DNA of 64,000 bases from Roseibium porphyridii (GCF_026191725.2 NZ_CP120863.1:5188001-5252000), one strand, 5' to 3'; counted from the stretch's first letter, positions 35,837 through 45,325 are shown. Numbers and translations are program-made. The notes: generated from the letters alone by a model not told the origin.

Positions 35837-36679
35837 CTATTTCAATACAGTTGAGAGCAGGCTTTTCAACCGACGCTTGAGCACGCCGATTTCCATCCTC
35901 GCGCTGGCGTCTCCGTGACTTGCCAGGTAGAGCGGGCAAGCAAACGAACGAACATCGTCATCGGCCAGAACCAGGGTCTCGTCTTCAGCGCCAACAAAAT
36001 CCGGGAGCAGCGCACGTCCCGTATTTCCACGAACCAGTGAAACAAGCCCATCAAAAGAAGCTGCCCATGTCGTTACCCAATCCTCAGCTTCAAATGAAGC
36101 GGGTTGCGACAGTGTCATGGAGCCAGGTCGTTGATGAAGGCCAATCCAGTTGCAGTCGGTTTTCTGGTCGAATGCCTTTGCAACATAAGGCCGTCCCTTG
36201 AGCGTTCCGATCTGGACCGTCTTCAAATTTCCGGTTGTCGGTGCGTCCGGGGTAATCAGCAAAACTGACTTGTTGTGCAACAGAAGGTGAGCGTCGACAC
36301 AGTCCTCGATGGCCACGCGAAAAGGATCGCTCGGGTTCCAGAGCTCACGGAATCTTCTGTAGAGAAGCCACTGAATTTCCACCGGCGCAGCGATGGTGAC
36401 AAGAGGCAGATTCAATACCCGGTCTCGCCAGCTTTTCAATTCCCCGACGGTCCTGGCGACTGCGCTCGTGCGCTCCAGCAGTTGCTGCCCGAATTGTGTC
36501 AGCTCGTAGCCCGCCTGCGTTTTGCTGAAGAGATCCGCACCCAGATGTCCTTCAAGCCTCTGGACTTTACGGCCGGCCGTCGCAGCAGAAATACCGGCCT
36601 TGTCAGCCGCTCGGGTAAGGCTTCCAAGCGACGCCACCAATCGAAATATCTTCAGATCATCCCAATTCAAGTCATTCAA
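35837..36679 (-). CDS. LysR-family transcriptional regulator
   Basis: A 280-residue LysR regulator with HTH VASLGSLTRAADKAGISAATAG, described in part, and LEGHLGADLFSKTQAGYEL after it. The only start codon in frame that keeps the HTH is TTG at 36677-36679; a stop codon lies just upstream. It is divergent from the VOC/MFS pair, and a TTGAA-N7-TTCAA palindrome overlaps its start region, which suggests autorepression and control of that pair. Confidence 0.88.
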   Translation of the reverse strand: MNDLNWDDLKIFRLVASLGSLTRAADKAGISAATAGRKVQRLEGHLGADLFSKTQAGYELTQFGQQLLERTSAVARTVGELKSWRDRVLNLPLVTIAAPVEIQWLLYRRFRELWNPSDPFRVAIEDCVDAHLLLHNKSVLLITPDAPTTGNLKTVQIGTLKGRPYVAKAFDQKTDCNWIGLHQRPGSMTLSQPASFEAEDWVTTWAASFDGLVSLVRGNTGRALLPDFVGAEDETLVLADDDVRSFACPLYLASHGDASARMEIGVLKRRLKSLLSTVLK

Positions 36680-36681
36680 AT

Positions 36682-36698
36682 TTGAAACACCAGTTCAA
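36682..36698. promoter_or_regulatory. LysR-type operator
   Basis: TTGAA (36682-36686) and TTCAA (36694-36698) form an inverted repeat spanning 17 bases, with the T-N11-A pattern. It begins three bases upstream of the TTG start of the LysR gene and faces the VOC gene. Confidence 0.6.
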
Positions 36699-36775
36699 TA
36701 ACTTTTGTTGATCAATCTGTGACCGATATCTAAGCATTTGTCCAGTTCGACACCCCTTTCGGTCAGGAGCCGCAC

Positions 36776-37186
36776 ATGCACATTCATCACATCGCTTTCT
36801 TTTCAAAGGACATTTCAAGACTGAAAGACTTTTATGTCGCCCTCTTCCAGGCGCAGGCCGGAGAAATGTACCAGGACGAGAGAAACTTCCGCTCGTACAT
36901 GGTGCGTTTCAAAAACAAGACTGTGCTGGAGCTCATGCAGATGCCTGGCGTTCTTGCACGCGCCACACCAGACCACGATGATATTCATCATGTGGGCCTG
37001 CATCATCTTGCTATCGCGGTTGAGAGCGATGACGATGTGATCGCGCTCACAAAAGAAGCCCGCGATCTGGGGTCTGCCGTGATCAAGCAGCCGGAACAGA
37101 CCGGAGATGGTTTCTTTGAATCCATGGTAACCGACCCGGATGGAAACCTGATTGAAATCTGCCGCGCCCCCTTGTCCAAGCAATGA
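36776..37186 (+). CDS. VOC-family (glyoxalase-fold) protein
   Basis: A 136-residue member of the vicinal oxygen chelate superfamily: IHHIAFFSKDISRLKDFYVALF at the N-terminus, described in part, GLHHLAIAVE in the middle and VTDPDGNLIEICR at the C-terminus. Histidine and glutamate ligands for a divalent metal fall in the usual places (HH near the start, H in GLHH, E in LIEI). It may act as a lyase, dioxygenase or resistance protein. It overlaps the following MFS exporter by four bases, so the two work together. Confidence 0.88.
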   Translation: MHIHHIAFFSKDISRLKDFYVALFQAQAGEMYQDERNFRSYMVRFKNKTVLELMQMPGVLARATPDHDDIHHVGLHHLAIAVESDDDVIALTKEARDLGSAVIKQPEQTGDGFFESMVTDPDGNLIEICRAPLSKQ

Positions 37187-38409
37187 CCGGCGTCGCACGG
37201 CAACGGTGGGCGGTTGTTTTCATATTCGCGTTCAACGGTCTTCTGTTTGGGGTTTGGGCAGGCCGGATTCCCGCGATCAAGGAGACCTTTTCGCTGGACA
37301 GCTCCTCGCTCGGCGTCCTTTTGCTTGTCCTTGCCGGTGGTGCAATTGTTTCGTTTCCAGTTGCCGGAATGCTGTCGGAAAAGCTGGGCGTCCAGAAACT
37401 CACCACGATCTGCGCATGGGGTTATGGTCCGGCGCTCGTCACCGTGTCGCTAGCGAGCTCTTTGCCAACGCTTGCTGCCGCCCTGTTTCTTTTCGGAATG
37501 CTGCACGGTGCCATGGACGTTGCAATGAATGGCTGGGGTGCCAAGGTGGAACGGCGTCTTTGTCGTTCCGTGATGCCATTTTTCCATGCCATGTTCAGCC
37601 TTGGGGCCGGGATCGGGGCGACAACGGGATACTTCGCAGTACGCCTGGAAATATCGACCTTCACGCACTTTTCGTCGATTTCTGTCTTGGGCGCCGCACT
37701 CACCCTTGCCGCTATCGGGAAACCTCAGGACGAACGGCCTCGGCCAACCACTGCCAACCAGGGAGCATCCCGGTTTGAATGGCCCCCGTTGACCCTGCTC
37801 CTTGTTGGCCTTGTCGCCTTTTCTGTTTCAATGGGTGAAGGCGCAATGGCAGACTGGAGTGCTGTATTCTTGAAGGCCAGTACCGGTACAAGTGAAGCAC
37901 AGGCAGCACTCGGTTATGCGGCATTCAGCGCCGCGATGGTTGCCACCCGACTGGCGGGAAGCCGTATCGTCACATCGCTCGGCCCTGCGCTGACCACGAG
38001 ACTGAGTGGCGGCATTGCCTGCGCCGGTCTTTTCCTGACCGTATCATCCAGTACGCTGGGAGTTAGCTTGATCGGTTTTAGCCTTGTCGGAATTGGTTAT
38101 GCCGTCGTCATGCCGCTGGTTTTTGCGCGTGCGGCCAATGACGAAAGGATACAACCCGGTCACGCAATAGCCGCTGTCTCCACGCTGGCCTATGGCGGAA
38201 TGCTACTGGGTCCGCCGCTGGTGGGTTTCGTTGCCAGCTTTGCCGGACTACACAGCGCGTTCCTGATGCTTGCCCTGCTGGCCCTGCTGGCGGTGCTTCT
38301 GGCTCCCAAGCTCGCCGTGCACACGCCGAGCTATGGCAACACCACGCATACGTCCCCCGACCTGGAACCGGAAAACAGGGCCCGCCGCTCCGCTACCCGA
38401 GCAGAATGA
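37183..38409 (+). CDS. MFS transporter
   Basis: A 408-residue membrane protein with 12 hydrophobic segments, of the small-molecule exporter type (YbjJ/Fsr-like). N-terminal marks: FIFAFNGLLFGVWAGRIPAI and the motif MDVAMNGWGAKVE. It starts inside the stop codon of the VOC gene. The C-terminal end overlaps the tail of the convergent EamA gene by 17 bases. Substrate unknown; export of the VOC enzyme's substrate or product is plausible. Confidence 0.9.
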   Translation: MTGVARQRWAVVFIFAFNGLLFGVWAGRIPAIKETFSLDSSSLGVLLLVLAGGAIVSFPVAGMLSEKLGVQKLTTICAWGYGPALVTVSLASSLPTLAAALFLFGMLHGAMDVAMNGWGAKVERRLCRSVMPFFHAMFSLGAGIGATTGYFAVRLEISTFTHFSSISVLGAALTLAAIGKPQDERPRPTTANQGASRFEWPPLTLLLVGLVAFSVSMGEGAMADWSAVFLKASTGTSEAQAALGYAAFSAAMVATRLAGSRIVTSLGPALTTRLSGGIACAGLFLTVSSSTLGVSLIGFSLVGIGYAVVMPLVFARAANDERIQPGHAIAAVSTLAYGGMLLGPPLVGFVASFAGLHSAFLMLALLALLAVLLAPKLAVHTPSYGNTTHTSPDLEPENRARRSATRAE

Positions 38410-39298
38410 TCCCGACAACAGCTGCAACGATCATCAGGCAGCCGAAAATTTCTGAACGCGAAATGACTTCCTTGAAGACCAACCAGGACACAAGAAATGT
38501 AAACACCAGCTCTATCTGAGCAAGCGCGCGAACATAGGCGACATTTTGCAACGTCATTGCCGTGAACCAGCCGATTGAACCGGCCACACCGGATGCGCCG
38601 ACCCAGACGGCAGCGCGCCAGGCCTTTAGGCTGGCTTTCAGTTGATCCGGATCGCGCAGCGACATCCAGCTGACCATCACGATCGTCTGGAACAGCGTCG
38701 CAAAGACCAGGGCACAGGCGGCCTGCATCGGCACCCCCGTCCCTTCCAAGGAAAGGGATGCCGTTCGGTAGGCAACCGCGGATGCGCCGAAAAACGCCGC
38801 TGACGCCAGACCGATAAGCGCGGGGCGCCCGGCCAGCGACGAGCGGACCGCAGAAACGGTCAATGGCACGCGGGCAAGCGAGATCATGACGACGCCGATA
38901 ATGCCGATCAGGATGCAGATGGCTACCGCAAGAGAGATATGTTCCCCCAGGACCAGAAACCCGAACAGGGCCGCCTGGATTGGTTCCGTTTTGGAATAGG
39001 CCGTTCCGACCGCAAAATTTCGAAACGAAAACAGATAAACCAGCAGGAACGTGCCCAGGATCTGAGCCAGACCGCCCAGTGCGCCGGCAATCAGCATTGT
39101 GGCGTTGAGTGAAGGCACAGGAAAGCCAAACACGAAATGCAGCACGAGCGCATAGAGGAACGCGAAGGGAAGCCCGTAACCAAACCGCACAAAGGTCGCA
39201 CCTGTCGTACCGAGCTGGCCCTTCAGGTGTTTCTGCATGGCGGTACGCAGGTTCTGGCAGAACGCTGCGGCAACAGTGATCGGAATCCATAACTCCAT
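38393..39298 (-). CDS. EamA/DMT-family transporter
   Basis: A 301-residue membrane protein with ten hydrophobic segments in two EamA repeats. Segments such as GATFVRFGYGLPFAFLYALV and IGIIGVVMISLARVP are typical. It exports small metabolites in characterised members. It is convergent with the MFS gene and stands 264 bases from dapD, so its context gives no substrate. Confidence 0.9.
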   Translation of the reverse strand: MELWIPITVAAAFCQNLRTAMQKHLKGQLGTTGATFVRFGYGLPFAFLYALVLHFVFGFPVPSLNATMLIAGALGGLAQILGTFLLVYLFSFRNFAVGTAYSKTEPIQAALFGFLVLGEHISLAVAICILIGIIGVVMISLARVPLTVSAVRSSLAGRPALIGLASAAFFGASAVAYRTASLSLEGTGVPMQAACALVFATLFQTIVMVSWMSLRDPDQLKASLKAWRAAVWVGASGVAGSIGWFTAMTLQNVAYVRALAQIELVFTFLVSWLVFKEVISRSEIFGCLMIVAAVVGIILLG

Positions 39299-39562
39299 GG
39301 AACCGGCTTCCTCAAATTAATTGAATTTGCATCATCATACACATCTAACAGTCACTAAAAATTGCCACTTTTTTCCTAATTTGATTATTTTTTCTCAACT
39401 ATTACAGATTTCCCTGTTTCACCTGCCGGGCACAAAAAGCATCGGAAGGGACACCTGAGCGCCGCTCCTGGAACAGCTACAGGCGCAGCTGTGCTTGACA
39501 GCACCTTGCCAGCCAGCTTAGGTCCGGCCAGCTTTTACCAACCTTCGGAGACCTTCGCACAC

Positions 39563-40414
39563 ATGACCCAGGATCTCGCTTCCCTGTCTCAAACCATCGA
39601 CGCGGCCTTTGAAGATCGCGCGACAATCGACACCTCAACAACCGGTGAGGTGCGCGATGCGGTTGAAACCACATTGACTCTTCTGGATCGGGGCGAGCTG
39701 CGGGTCGCGGAACAAAAGGATGGTGACTGGGTGGTCAACCAGTGGGCGAAGAAGGCGGTTCTGCTTTCCTTCCGTCTGAACCCGATGGACATCATCAAGG
39801 GTGGACCGGGAGATGCCACCTGGTGGGACAAGGTTCCTTCCAAGTTTGACGGTTGGGGCGGAAACGAATTTGAGAGCGCCGGTTTTCGTGCTGTGCCGAA
39901 TTGCACTGTCCGCCGCTCCGCCTTTATCGGCAAGGGCGTCGTTTTGATGCCGTCTTTTGTCAATCTTGGTGCCTATGTCGATGAAGGTACGATGGTTGAC
40001 ACCTGGGCGACAGTCGGATCCTGCGCACAGATCGGCAAGAACGTGCACCTGTCTGGCGGCGTTGGAATCGGCGGAGTGCTTGAGCCACTTCAGGCTGGCC
40101 CCGTCATCATTGAAGACAACTGCTTTATCGGCGCGCGTTCCGAAGTGGTTGAAGGCTGTATCGTCCGCGAAGGGTCCGTTCTCGGCATGGGTGTTTTCAT
40201 CGGCAAGTCGACCCGGATCGTCAACCGCATGACGGGCGAAGTCACATATGGTGAAGTGCCCCCCTATTCGGTGGTCGTTGCCGGTTCCATGCCGACCTCA
40301 AGCCTCATGGGCAACGGCGAGGCGGCACCGAACCTCTACTGCGCCGTGATCGTCAAAACCGTTGATGAACGGACACGCTCAAAGACAGCGATCAATGAGC
40401 TGTTGCGCGACTGA
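39563..40414 (+). CDS. dapD: 2,3,4,5-tetrahydropyridine-2,6-dicarboxylate N-succinyltransferase
   Basis: Transfers succinyl from succinyl-CoA to tetrahydrodipicolinate in the lysine/diaminopimelate pathway. The 283-residue product from the ATG at 39563 has the standard DapD length and order: an N-terminal helical domain, then a left-handed beta helix of hexapeptide repeats ([32 protein letters not shown]), and [12 protein letters not shown] near the end. The open frame begins 24 codons earlier, but those residues have no similarity. The pathway partner dapE lies 650 bases further on, on the opposite strand. Confidence 0.97.
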   Translation: MTQDLASLSQTIDAAFEDRATIDTSTTGEVRDAVETTLTLLDRGELRVAEQKDGDWVVNQWAKKAVLLSFRLNPMDIIKGGPGDATWWDKVPSKFDGWGGNEFESAGFRAVPNCTVRRSAFIGKGVVLMPSFVNLGAYVDEGTMVDTWATVGSCAQIGKNVHLSGGVGIGGVLEPLQAGPVIIEDNCFIGARSEVVEGCIVREGSVLGMGVFIGKSTRIVNRMTGEVTYGEVPPYSVVVAGSMPTSSLMGNGEAAPNLYCAVIVKTVDERTRSKTAINELLRD

Positions 40415-40450
40415 AGCGCAACGCCGAGCCATTGCTGATCTGACATCGAA

Positions 40451-40477
40451 CCCGCCGTTCCAACGGCGGGTTTTTTT
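40451..40477 (+). terminator. Rho-independent terminator of dapD
   Basis: CCCGCCGTT, CC, AACGGCGGG form a perfect 9-bp stem (40451-40470) followed by seven T residues. Confidence 0.95.
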
Positions 40478-40478
40478 G

Positions 40479-41060
40479 CTATCCCCACATGAGGCCGACA
40501 AGCTGCCCGATGACAAGCGTCAGCAGCAGATCAAGCACAACCACACCAATGGAAACACTGATGGTTGCCTGCAGCGCAATGCGGGCGATCAGGTACCGGT
40601 ACCAGACAATTGCCACCAAACAGCTAAGCGACAGGAGAACCGTAATCGCGGGCGAGATGAAACCCATCAGGAACAAGAGATAGGTGATCAGATAAGGCAT
40701 GGATGCCAGAAGGCTGGTCCAGTTGCGCACGACAATAAACGGCACATATCGGTGCGAAATGCCGATGGGGACCGCGACCACGGCAAGAAGCAGCGGCAGA
40801 GCGAGCCAGTCCATGCTGAGACCGACCAGTTGAGCCGTCCAATAGGCACCGTCGGGAAAGAGGTCTGGATGATAGAGGTTCTGGATAAGAAAGAGCTTCT
40901 TCTCAGTCAGCCCGCTTGCCAAAAACGCTGGCACGAGCAGAAAAATCACAAGAAACGATCTCCAGAAGCCTTGAAGGGATTGGTCAAAAAACGCCATGCC
41001 TTCCGGGCGGCTGCGCAGCAAAAGCCACGAGCCGTCAAGCGCTGCACGAATTTCACCCAT
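40479..41060 (-). CDS. Membrane protein of unknown function
   Basis: A 193-residue inner-membrane protein from the ATG at 41060, with about five hydrophobic segments (for example FWRSFLVIFLLVPAFLASGL, MDWLALPLLLAVVAVPIGIS and ISVSIGVVVLDLLLTLVIGQ). It begins 11 bases after the dapE stop codon on the same strand, so the two are probably co-transcribed. Small membrane proteins beside dapE are seen in other Hyphomicrobiales, but I do not know a function for this one. Confidence 0.82.
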   Translation of the reverse strand: MGEIRAALDGSWLLLRSRPEGMAFFDQSLQGFWRSFLVIFLLVPAFLASGLTEKKLFLIQNLYHPDLFPDGAYWTAQLVGLSMDWLALPLLLAVVAVPIGISHRYVPFIVVRNWTSLLASMPYLITYLLFLMGFISPAITVLLSLSCLVAIVWYRYLIARIALQATISVSIGVVVLDLLLTLVIGQLVGLMWG

Positions 41061-41071
41061 CGTGATCAATG

Positions 41072-42247
41072 TCAGTCCGCTCCCGCAGATTGTGCAAAAT
41101 AGCTGACCAGAAATCGTTTATAGATCGTCGTCAGCTGGTCAAGGTCATCGACTGCAACGCACTCGTCCACCTTGTGCATTGTCTGACCGACAAGGCCGAA
41201 TTCAACCACCGGGCAATAATTCTTGATGAACCGTGCATCGGATGTTCCGCCACCCGTGGAAAGTTCCGGAACACGCCCCGTTTCTTCCCGGACCGCATCG
41301 CTGAGGTCAGCAATCAGTTTTTCGTCCCGCGTCAGGAAGGATTCGCTGGCATCTCGCTTGAACACAAGCTCCAGGTTCAAGGACCCGAGATCCACACTTT
41401 CCAGCGTCTCCCGGACCTTGGCCTGTAGCGTCGACAGCGTCCACTCGTCATTGTAGCGAATGTTGAAGCGTGCCTCGGCCCGAGCCGGAATTACATTGAA
41501 AGCCGTGTTGCCAACATCTACCGTCACGACTTCGAGATTGGAGGGCTGAAATCTTTCGTTGCCCTTGTCCAGCTCAAGTGCATTGAGCGCAGCAAGCAGC
41601 TGCACAAGGCCGGGTATGGGATTGTCGGCAAGATGCGGATAGGCGGCGTGCCCCTGGGTTCCGGACACGGTCACGATCCCTGAAAGAGAGCCGCGGCGAC
41701 CAACCTTGATGGCATCTCCCAGTTTGGCAGGATTGGTGGGCTCGCCGACAATGCAGGCATCAAATTCATGACCTTCAGCCTTGGCCCATTCCAACAACTT
41801 GACGGTGCCGTTAACCGCAGGACCTTCTTCATCGCCTGTGATCAGCAATGAAATCGTTCCACCGAAGTCCTTGCCGAGTTCCTGCACCAGATCAATCGCG
41901 GCGGCTGCAAAAGCAGCGATGCCACCCTTCATATCGACAGCGCCACGTCCGAACAAAACGCCGTCATGTATAGTTCCGGCAAATGGCCCGTGGCTCCAGT
42001 CATTTTCCGCACCGGCGGGCACAACATCCGTATGCCCGGCAAACACGAAATGCGGTTTCCCGGAACCGATCGTTGCGAAAAGGTTTTCGACGTCCGGCGT
42101 ATCCTCATCCTGAAACGTGACCCGAGTGACTTCAAACCCGGCCGACGTCAGCAGATTTTCAAGTGTCGTCAGGGCCCCTCCCTCAGCTGGCGTGACCGAA
42201 GGACAACGGATCAGATCCTGGGCAATGGCGACGGCGTTGGAAGGCAT
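41072..42247 (-). CDS. dapE: Succinyl-diaminopimelate desuccinylase
   Basis: Removes succinate from N-succinyl-LL-diaminopimelate. The 391-residue product shows the M20 metallopeptidase pattern: FAGHTDVVPAG (first His and Asp), GRGAVDMKGGIAAF (metal-binding Asp), LLITGDEEGPAVNGT (catalytic Glu pair), and the late TSDARFIKNYCPVVEFG segment near the second metal site. Two zinc ions are expected. It works with dapD, though the two genes face each other here. Confidence 0.96.
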   Translation of the reverse strand: MPSNAVAIAQDLIRCPSVTPAEGGALTTLENLLTSAGFEVTRVTFQDEDTPDVENLFATIGSGKPHFVFAGHTDVVPAGAENDWSHGPFAGTIHDGVLFGRGAVDMKGGIAAFAAAAIDLVQELGKDFGGTISLLITGDEEGPAVNGTVKLLEWAKAEGHEFDACIVGEPTNPAKLGDAIKVGRRGSLSGIVTVSGTQGHAAYPHLADNPIPGLVQLLAALNALELDKGNERFQPSNLEVVTVDVGNTAFNVIPARAEARFNIRYNDEWTLSTLQAKVRETLESVDLGSLNLELVFKRDASESFLTRDEKLIADLSDAVREETGRVPELSTGGGTSDARFIKNYCPVVEFGLVGQTMHKVDECVAVDDLDQLTTIYKRFLVSYFAQSAGAD

Positions 42248-42289
42248 GGAATTCAGGCTCTTTTGTCAATTCGGTGTCATCGAGGATAG

Positions 42290-42715
42290 TCAGCTTTTGC
42301 GCCAATAGCTGTTTGGCAACGGCCCGTGGCGGTTTGCGTCCGACTGACTTGGAACAAACCCCAAGAAGACCACCATGAGCACGTTCAAAATGGGTACGAA
42401 GATCAGCAATGCGAGGAACCCGCTTTGACCGATGTCTTGCAGCCGCTTGATCACAAGTGCCAACTCGAACCATTGCAACACGAAAAAGAGAATTGGAAAC
42501 AGCGCATTTGATTCCGCAAAGGCAGCTGGCGATACCGTTTCAGGCGTGATTTCGACAAGCGAGGAAATCCACCAAAGCCGGATGGCGATGCCGATGATGA
42601 TCCACACCAGCGCAAAGCTGAGCCAATAGGGTTCCCGTCCCATACGCCCGATTGGACTTAACAGTGCCCAGATGGGGCCGGGGGTTATGTTAGCGCTCTG
42701 CGGAGGGGTGTTCAT
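42290..42715 (-). CDS. DUF805 membrane protein
   Basis: A 141-residue membrane protein with four hydrophobic segments. The core RMGREPYWLSFALVWIIIGI and VIKRLQDIGQSGFLALLIFV segments are typical of the DUF805 family. Function unknown; often a single small inner-membrane protein. It is upstream of dapE on the same strand, about 40 bases from its start. Confidence 0.87.
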   Translation of the reverse strand: MNTPPQSANITPGPIWALLSPIGRMGREPYWLSFALVWIIIGIAIRLWWISSLVEITPETVSPAAFAESNALFPILFFVLQWFELALVIKRLQDIGQSGFLALLIFVPILNVLMVVFLGFVPSQSDANRHGPLPNSYWRKS

Positions 42716-42940
42716 TCAGTGCCGCTTTCATTGATCGTTCTGGCAAGGAGGTAGACGCATAAGCTGCCCGGATCAAGCTCTGTCATGCGATCCTGCTGCG
42801 GCATTTCCGAGGCCGTCGCCGATCCGCAGGCAAAGAAATGTCGATCAGGGGAATAACGCGAGGGAAATTTTATGGATTTTGCTGATCGGGCATGTCTAAG
42901 TTGTGGGCATAACAGTCAGAGCCACCGAGGGGGTATGCTT

Positions 42941-45187
42941 ATGACCGGCGTCTGGAAAGCCAAAATAACATCTTGTGCACTCACACTTTTTCTCACCATC
43001 GCTCTTTTTACCAGTTTACCGGCACACGCCCAGGACACAGCCTCGTCTCTGCCTGAACCACTGCAGCCAACGGCGATGGAAAAACTCGTTTCGGATCTCG
43101 ACCCCGAGCAGGTGGAAGCCCTCACCGATCTGATGCTGCTGTTGCAAGAAAGTGCCGCCAACAAGACCTCGGTCACATCACTGGGTGAACCTCAACCAAG
43201 TCTGCTCGAGCAGCTTCAATCAGCGTTCAGCGGATTCGGTGACATGGTCGTGGGTCACTTCAAAAACCTTCCGGCTCTCTTTACCGGTCTCTTTGCAGGC
43301 ATCGCGGCGCTGCTCGCAGGGTCCGTCGGAGGTCCTATTCATATCCTGATCGGCTCTATCGCGCTGATCCTCGCCGCAGGCTTTGCCGCAGAGTTTCTGG
43401 TCAACCGCCTTACTGCCGCCCGGCGCGACAAAATCCAGGCACGGTCACCGGAAAGTCTTTTTGAAACCGTAAAGCTGGTGTCAACGCGTGCAGGGCTCGA
43501 TCTCGGCGGCTTGCTGGTTTTTGCAATTGTGGCCGTAATCGTTGCGCGCGCGGCCGTCTTTGATCCGGCCACGCGCAGCGTTGCCTTGCAAGCCGTTTTC
43601 TGGATCGTTTTCCTGCCGCGCCTCGTAGCCGCACTATTGCGTTTTGCACTCGCACCGCACAGAAGCGAGTTGCGCCTCGTGACCGCAGACGACGAAACAG
43701 CCAAGTCGCTTTACCGCAGCTTTACCACACTCTTTGCCGTGGTCGGCGTTGCCTTTTTCCTGCGCAACATCATGCAGGTCGCAGGGCAAGATGCCGGTGG
43801 AACCTTCCGCTTTTTTGTCGGTTTCGGTGTCAACGCCTGGATCATTGCCGTGATCTGGAAAGCGCGTCACGGATTGACCAACATCATCCTTGGCGATGAC
43901 GGCGACACGACGTCCGGCCTGGAACGCATGGCCCGGTTCTGGCCGTATTTTTCCATGGCCTTTATCGCCTTCAACTGGCTTCTTGTTCAGTTTACAGCAA
44001 GCATGGGTGTCGAAGCCCTCACCGCCGGTCGCTCGCTGGCCGTGATCGCGCTTGTGGTCTTTGCACCTTTCCTTGACACGATGGTGCGCGGCATTGTCTC
44101 TCATGTCGTGCCCCCCATGCAGGGTGACGGACCGGTCGCCGAGGCCGCACACATGCAGACCCGGCACAGCTATGTTCGCATTGCCCGTGTCGCACTCCTT
44201 GCATTCCTAGTTCTCATGGTCGGCCGCATTTACGGTCTCAACCTTCTGGCACTCGGTGCCAATGACGGGTCGGCCGTTGCACGCAACAGCGTCATCTTTC
44301 TGCTGATCCTTGCCGCGGGCTATCTCGCCTGGGAGATCACCAATCTCTGGGTTGCTCATCAGTTGGCCAAGGACTCGCCGCCGGCCCAGTCGGAAGATGA
44401 CGACGCCGAAATGGGAGGAGCCGGTAAATCGCGCACAGCAACCATCCTGCCGCTCATCCGGATTATCCTGCAGATCACCATTTTGGTCCTGACGGCATTG
44501 CTGGCCCTCAGTCAGCTCGGCATCAACATCACACCGCTTCTGGCGGGTGCAGGTGTCGTGGGTCTTGCGGTCGGGTTTGGCGCACAGACACTGGTCAAGG
44601 ACGTGGTCTCGGGCATCTTCTTCCTGATGGACGATGCATTCCGTCTTGGCGAGTTCATCGACACCGGCGGAACCCAGGGTTCCATCGAGAAGATCTCGAT
44701 CCGCTCGCTGCAACTGCGCGGTACGCGCGGCGCGGTTCATATCGTCCCTTACGGCGAGATTCCGAAACTCACCAACCTCTCCCGCGACTGGGTGATCATG
44801 AAGCTGAAATTCACCGTGCCCTTCGATACGGACGTTGAAAAGGTGCGCAAGCTCTTCAAGCGGATCGGCCAGGACATCATGGAGATGGAGGAGTTCAAAG
44901 AAGACATTCTGGCACCTTTCAAAGGCCAGGGCGTTGCCGATGTCGACGATGTCGGCATCGTCGTGCGCGGCAAGTTCACCACGAAACCCGGCAAGCAGTT
45001 CGGTGTGCGCAAGGAGATCTACAAACGCGTCCAACAGGTCTTTGAGGAAAACGGCATCCAGTTTGCCCGCAAGGAAGTGCGTGTACAGCTACCCGAAAAC
45101 ACGGACCTGGACGACAAGCAGAAGGAAGCAGTCGCCGCCGGTGCCGCAGCCGCCGCCGCCACAGAAACGAAACCCGCAGCACAATAG
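42941..45187 (+). CDS. Large mechanosensitive ion channel (MscS family)
   Basis: A 748-residue membrane protein. The ATG at 42941 is preferred because GAGGGGG lies seven bases upstream; a second ATG six bases earlier is too close to that site. A signal peptide ends in AHA. The middle part holds several hydrophobic segments (eight to ten in total). The C-terminal third is the MscS core: LAVGFGAQTLVKDVVSGIFF is the pore helix and FIDTGGTQGSIEKISIRSLQ the beta domain. It resembles the MscM/YbiO-type large channels that release solutes upon hypo-osmotic shock. It ends in an Ala-rich tail. Confidence 0.92.
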   Translation: MTGVWKAKITSCALTLFLTIALFTSLPAHAQDTASSLPEPLQPTAMEKLVSDLDPEQVEALTDLMLLLQESAANKTSVTSLGEPQPSLLEQLQSAFSGFGDMVVGHFKNLPALFTGLFAGIAALLAGSVGGPIHILIGSIALILAAGFAAEFLVNRLTAARRDKIQARSPESLFETVKLVSTRAGLDLGGLLVFAIVAVIVARAAVFDPATRSVALQAVFWIVFLPRLVAALLRFALAPHRSELRLVTADDETAKSLYRSFTTLFAVVGVAFFLRNIMQVAGQDAGGTFRFFVGFGVNAWIIAVIWKARHGLTNIILGDDGDTTSGLERMARFWPYFSMAFIAFNWLLVQFTASMGVEALTAGRSLAVIALVVFAPFLDTMVRGIVSHVVPPMQGDGPVAEAAHMQTRHSYVRIARVALLAFLVLMVGRIYGLNLLALGANDGSAVARNSVIFLLILAAGYLAWEITNLWVAHQLAKDSPPAQSEDDDAEMGGAGKSRTATILPLIRIILQITILVLTALLALSQLGINITPLLAGAGVVGLAVGFGAQTLVKDVVSGIFFLMDDAFRLGEFIDTGGTQGSIEKISIRSLQLRGTRGAVHIVPYGEIPKLTNLSRDWVIMKLKFTVPFDTDVEKVRKLFKRIGQDIMEMEEFKEDILAPFKGQGVADVDDVGIVVRGKFTTKPGKQFGVRKEIYKRVQQVFEENGIQFARKEVRVQLPENTDLDDKQKEAVAAGAAAAAATETKPAAQ

Positions 45188-45245
45188 CGCAGCGGGTTCA
45201 AGGCATCCCAATTCTCGGCCTGCAGTCAAAGCAGCGACGGCAGCG

Positions 45246-45325
45246 TTTGTTCGAACCAAACTGGTCACCAATTCAGGATCTGCAATTGGTGACCTATGCC
45301 TCAGAGTGCCCATGCGACGTTTGAT
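45246..45325. repeat. Flanking direct repeat, copy 1 (left)
   Basis: About 80 bases, nearly identical in the same direction to 55838-55917. The core starts AAACTGGTCACCAATTCAG at 45258 and continues through a matching TATGCCTCAG part. Inside it GGTCACCAATT (45264-45274) and AATTGGTGACC (45285-45295) form a perfect 11-bp inverted repeat with a ten-base loop. It lies past the 3' end of the LysR gene of the catabolic island. Remaining bases of the gap from 45188 to 45517 show no other structure. Confidence 0.85.

Noticed and set aside
38331..39290. Alternative minus-strand frame over the EamA gene
   Set aside because: The neighbouring frame (38393-39298) has ten membrane segments and family similarity; this one does not.
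45089..45313. Minus-strand frame beginning MGTLRHRSPIADPELVTSL in repeat copy 1, also found in copy 2
   Set aside because: The same peptide start appears in both copies only because the DNA repeat is shared; the frames diverge outside it, so the repeat is not coding.
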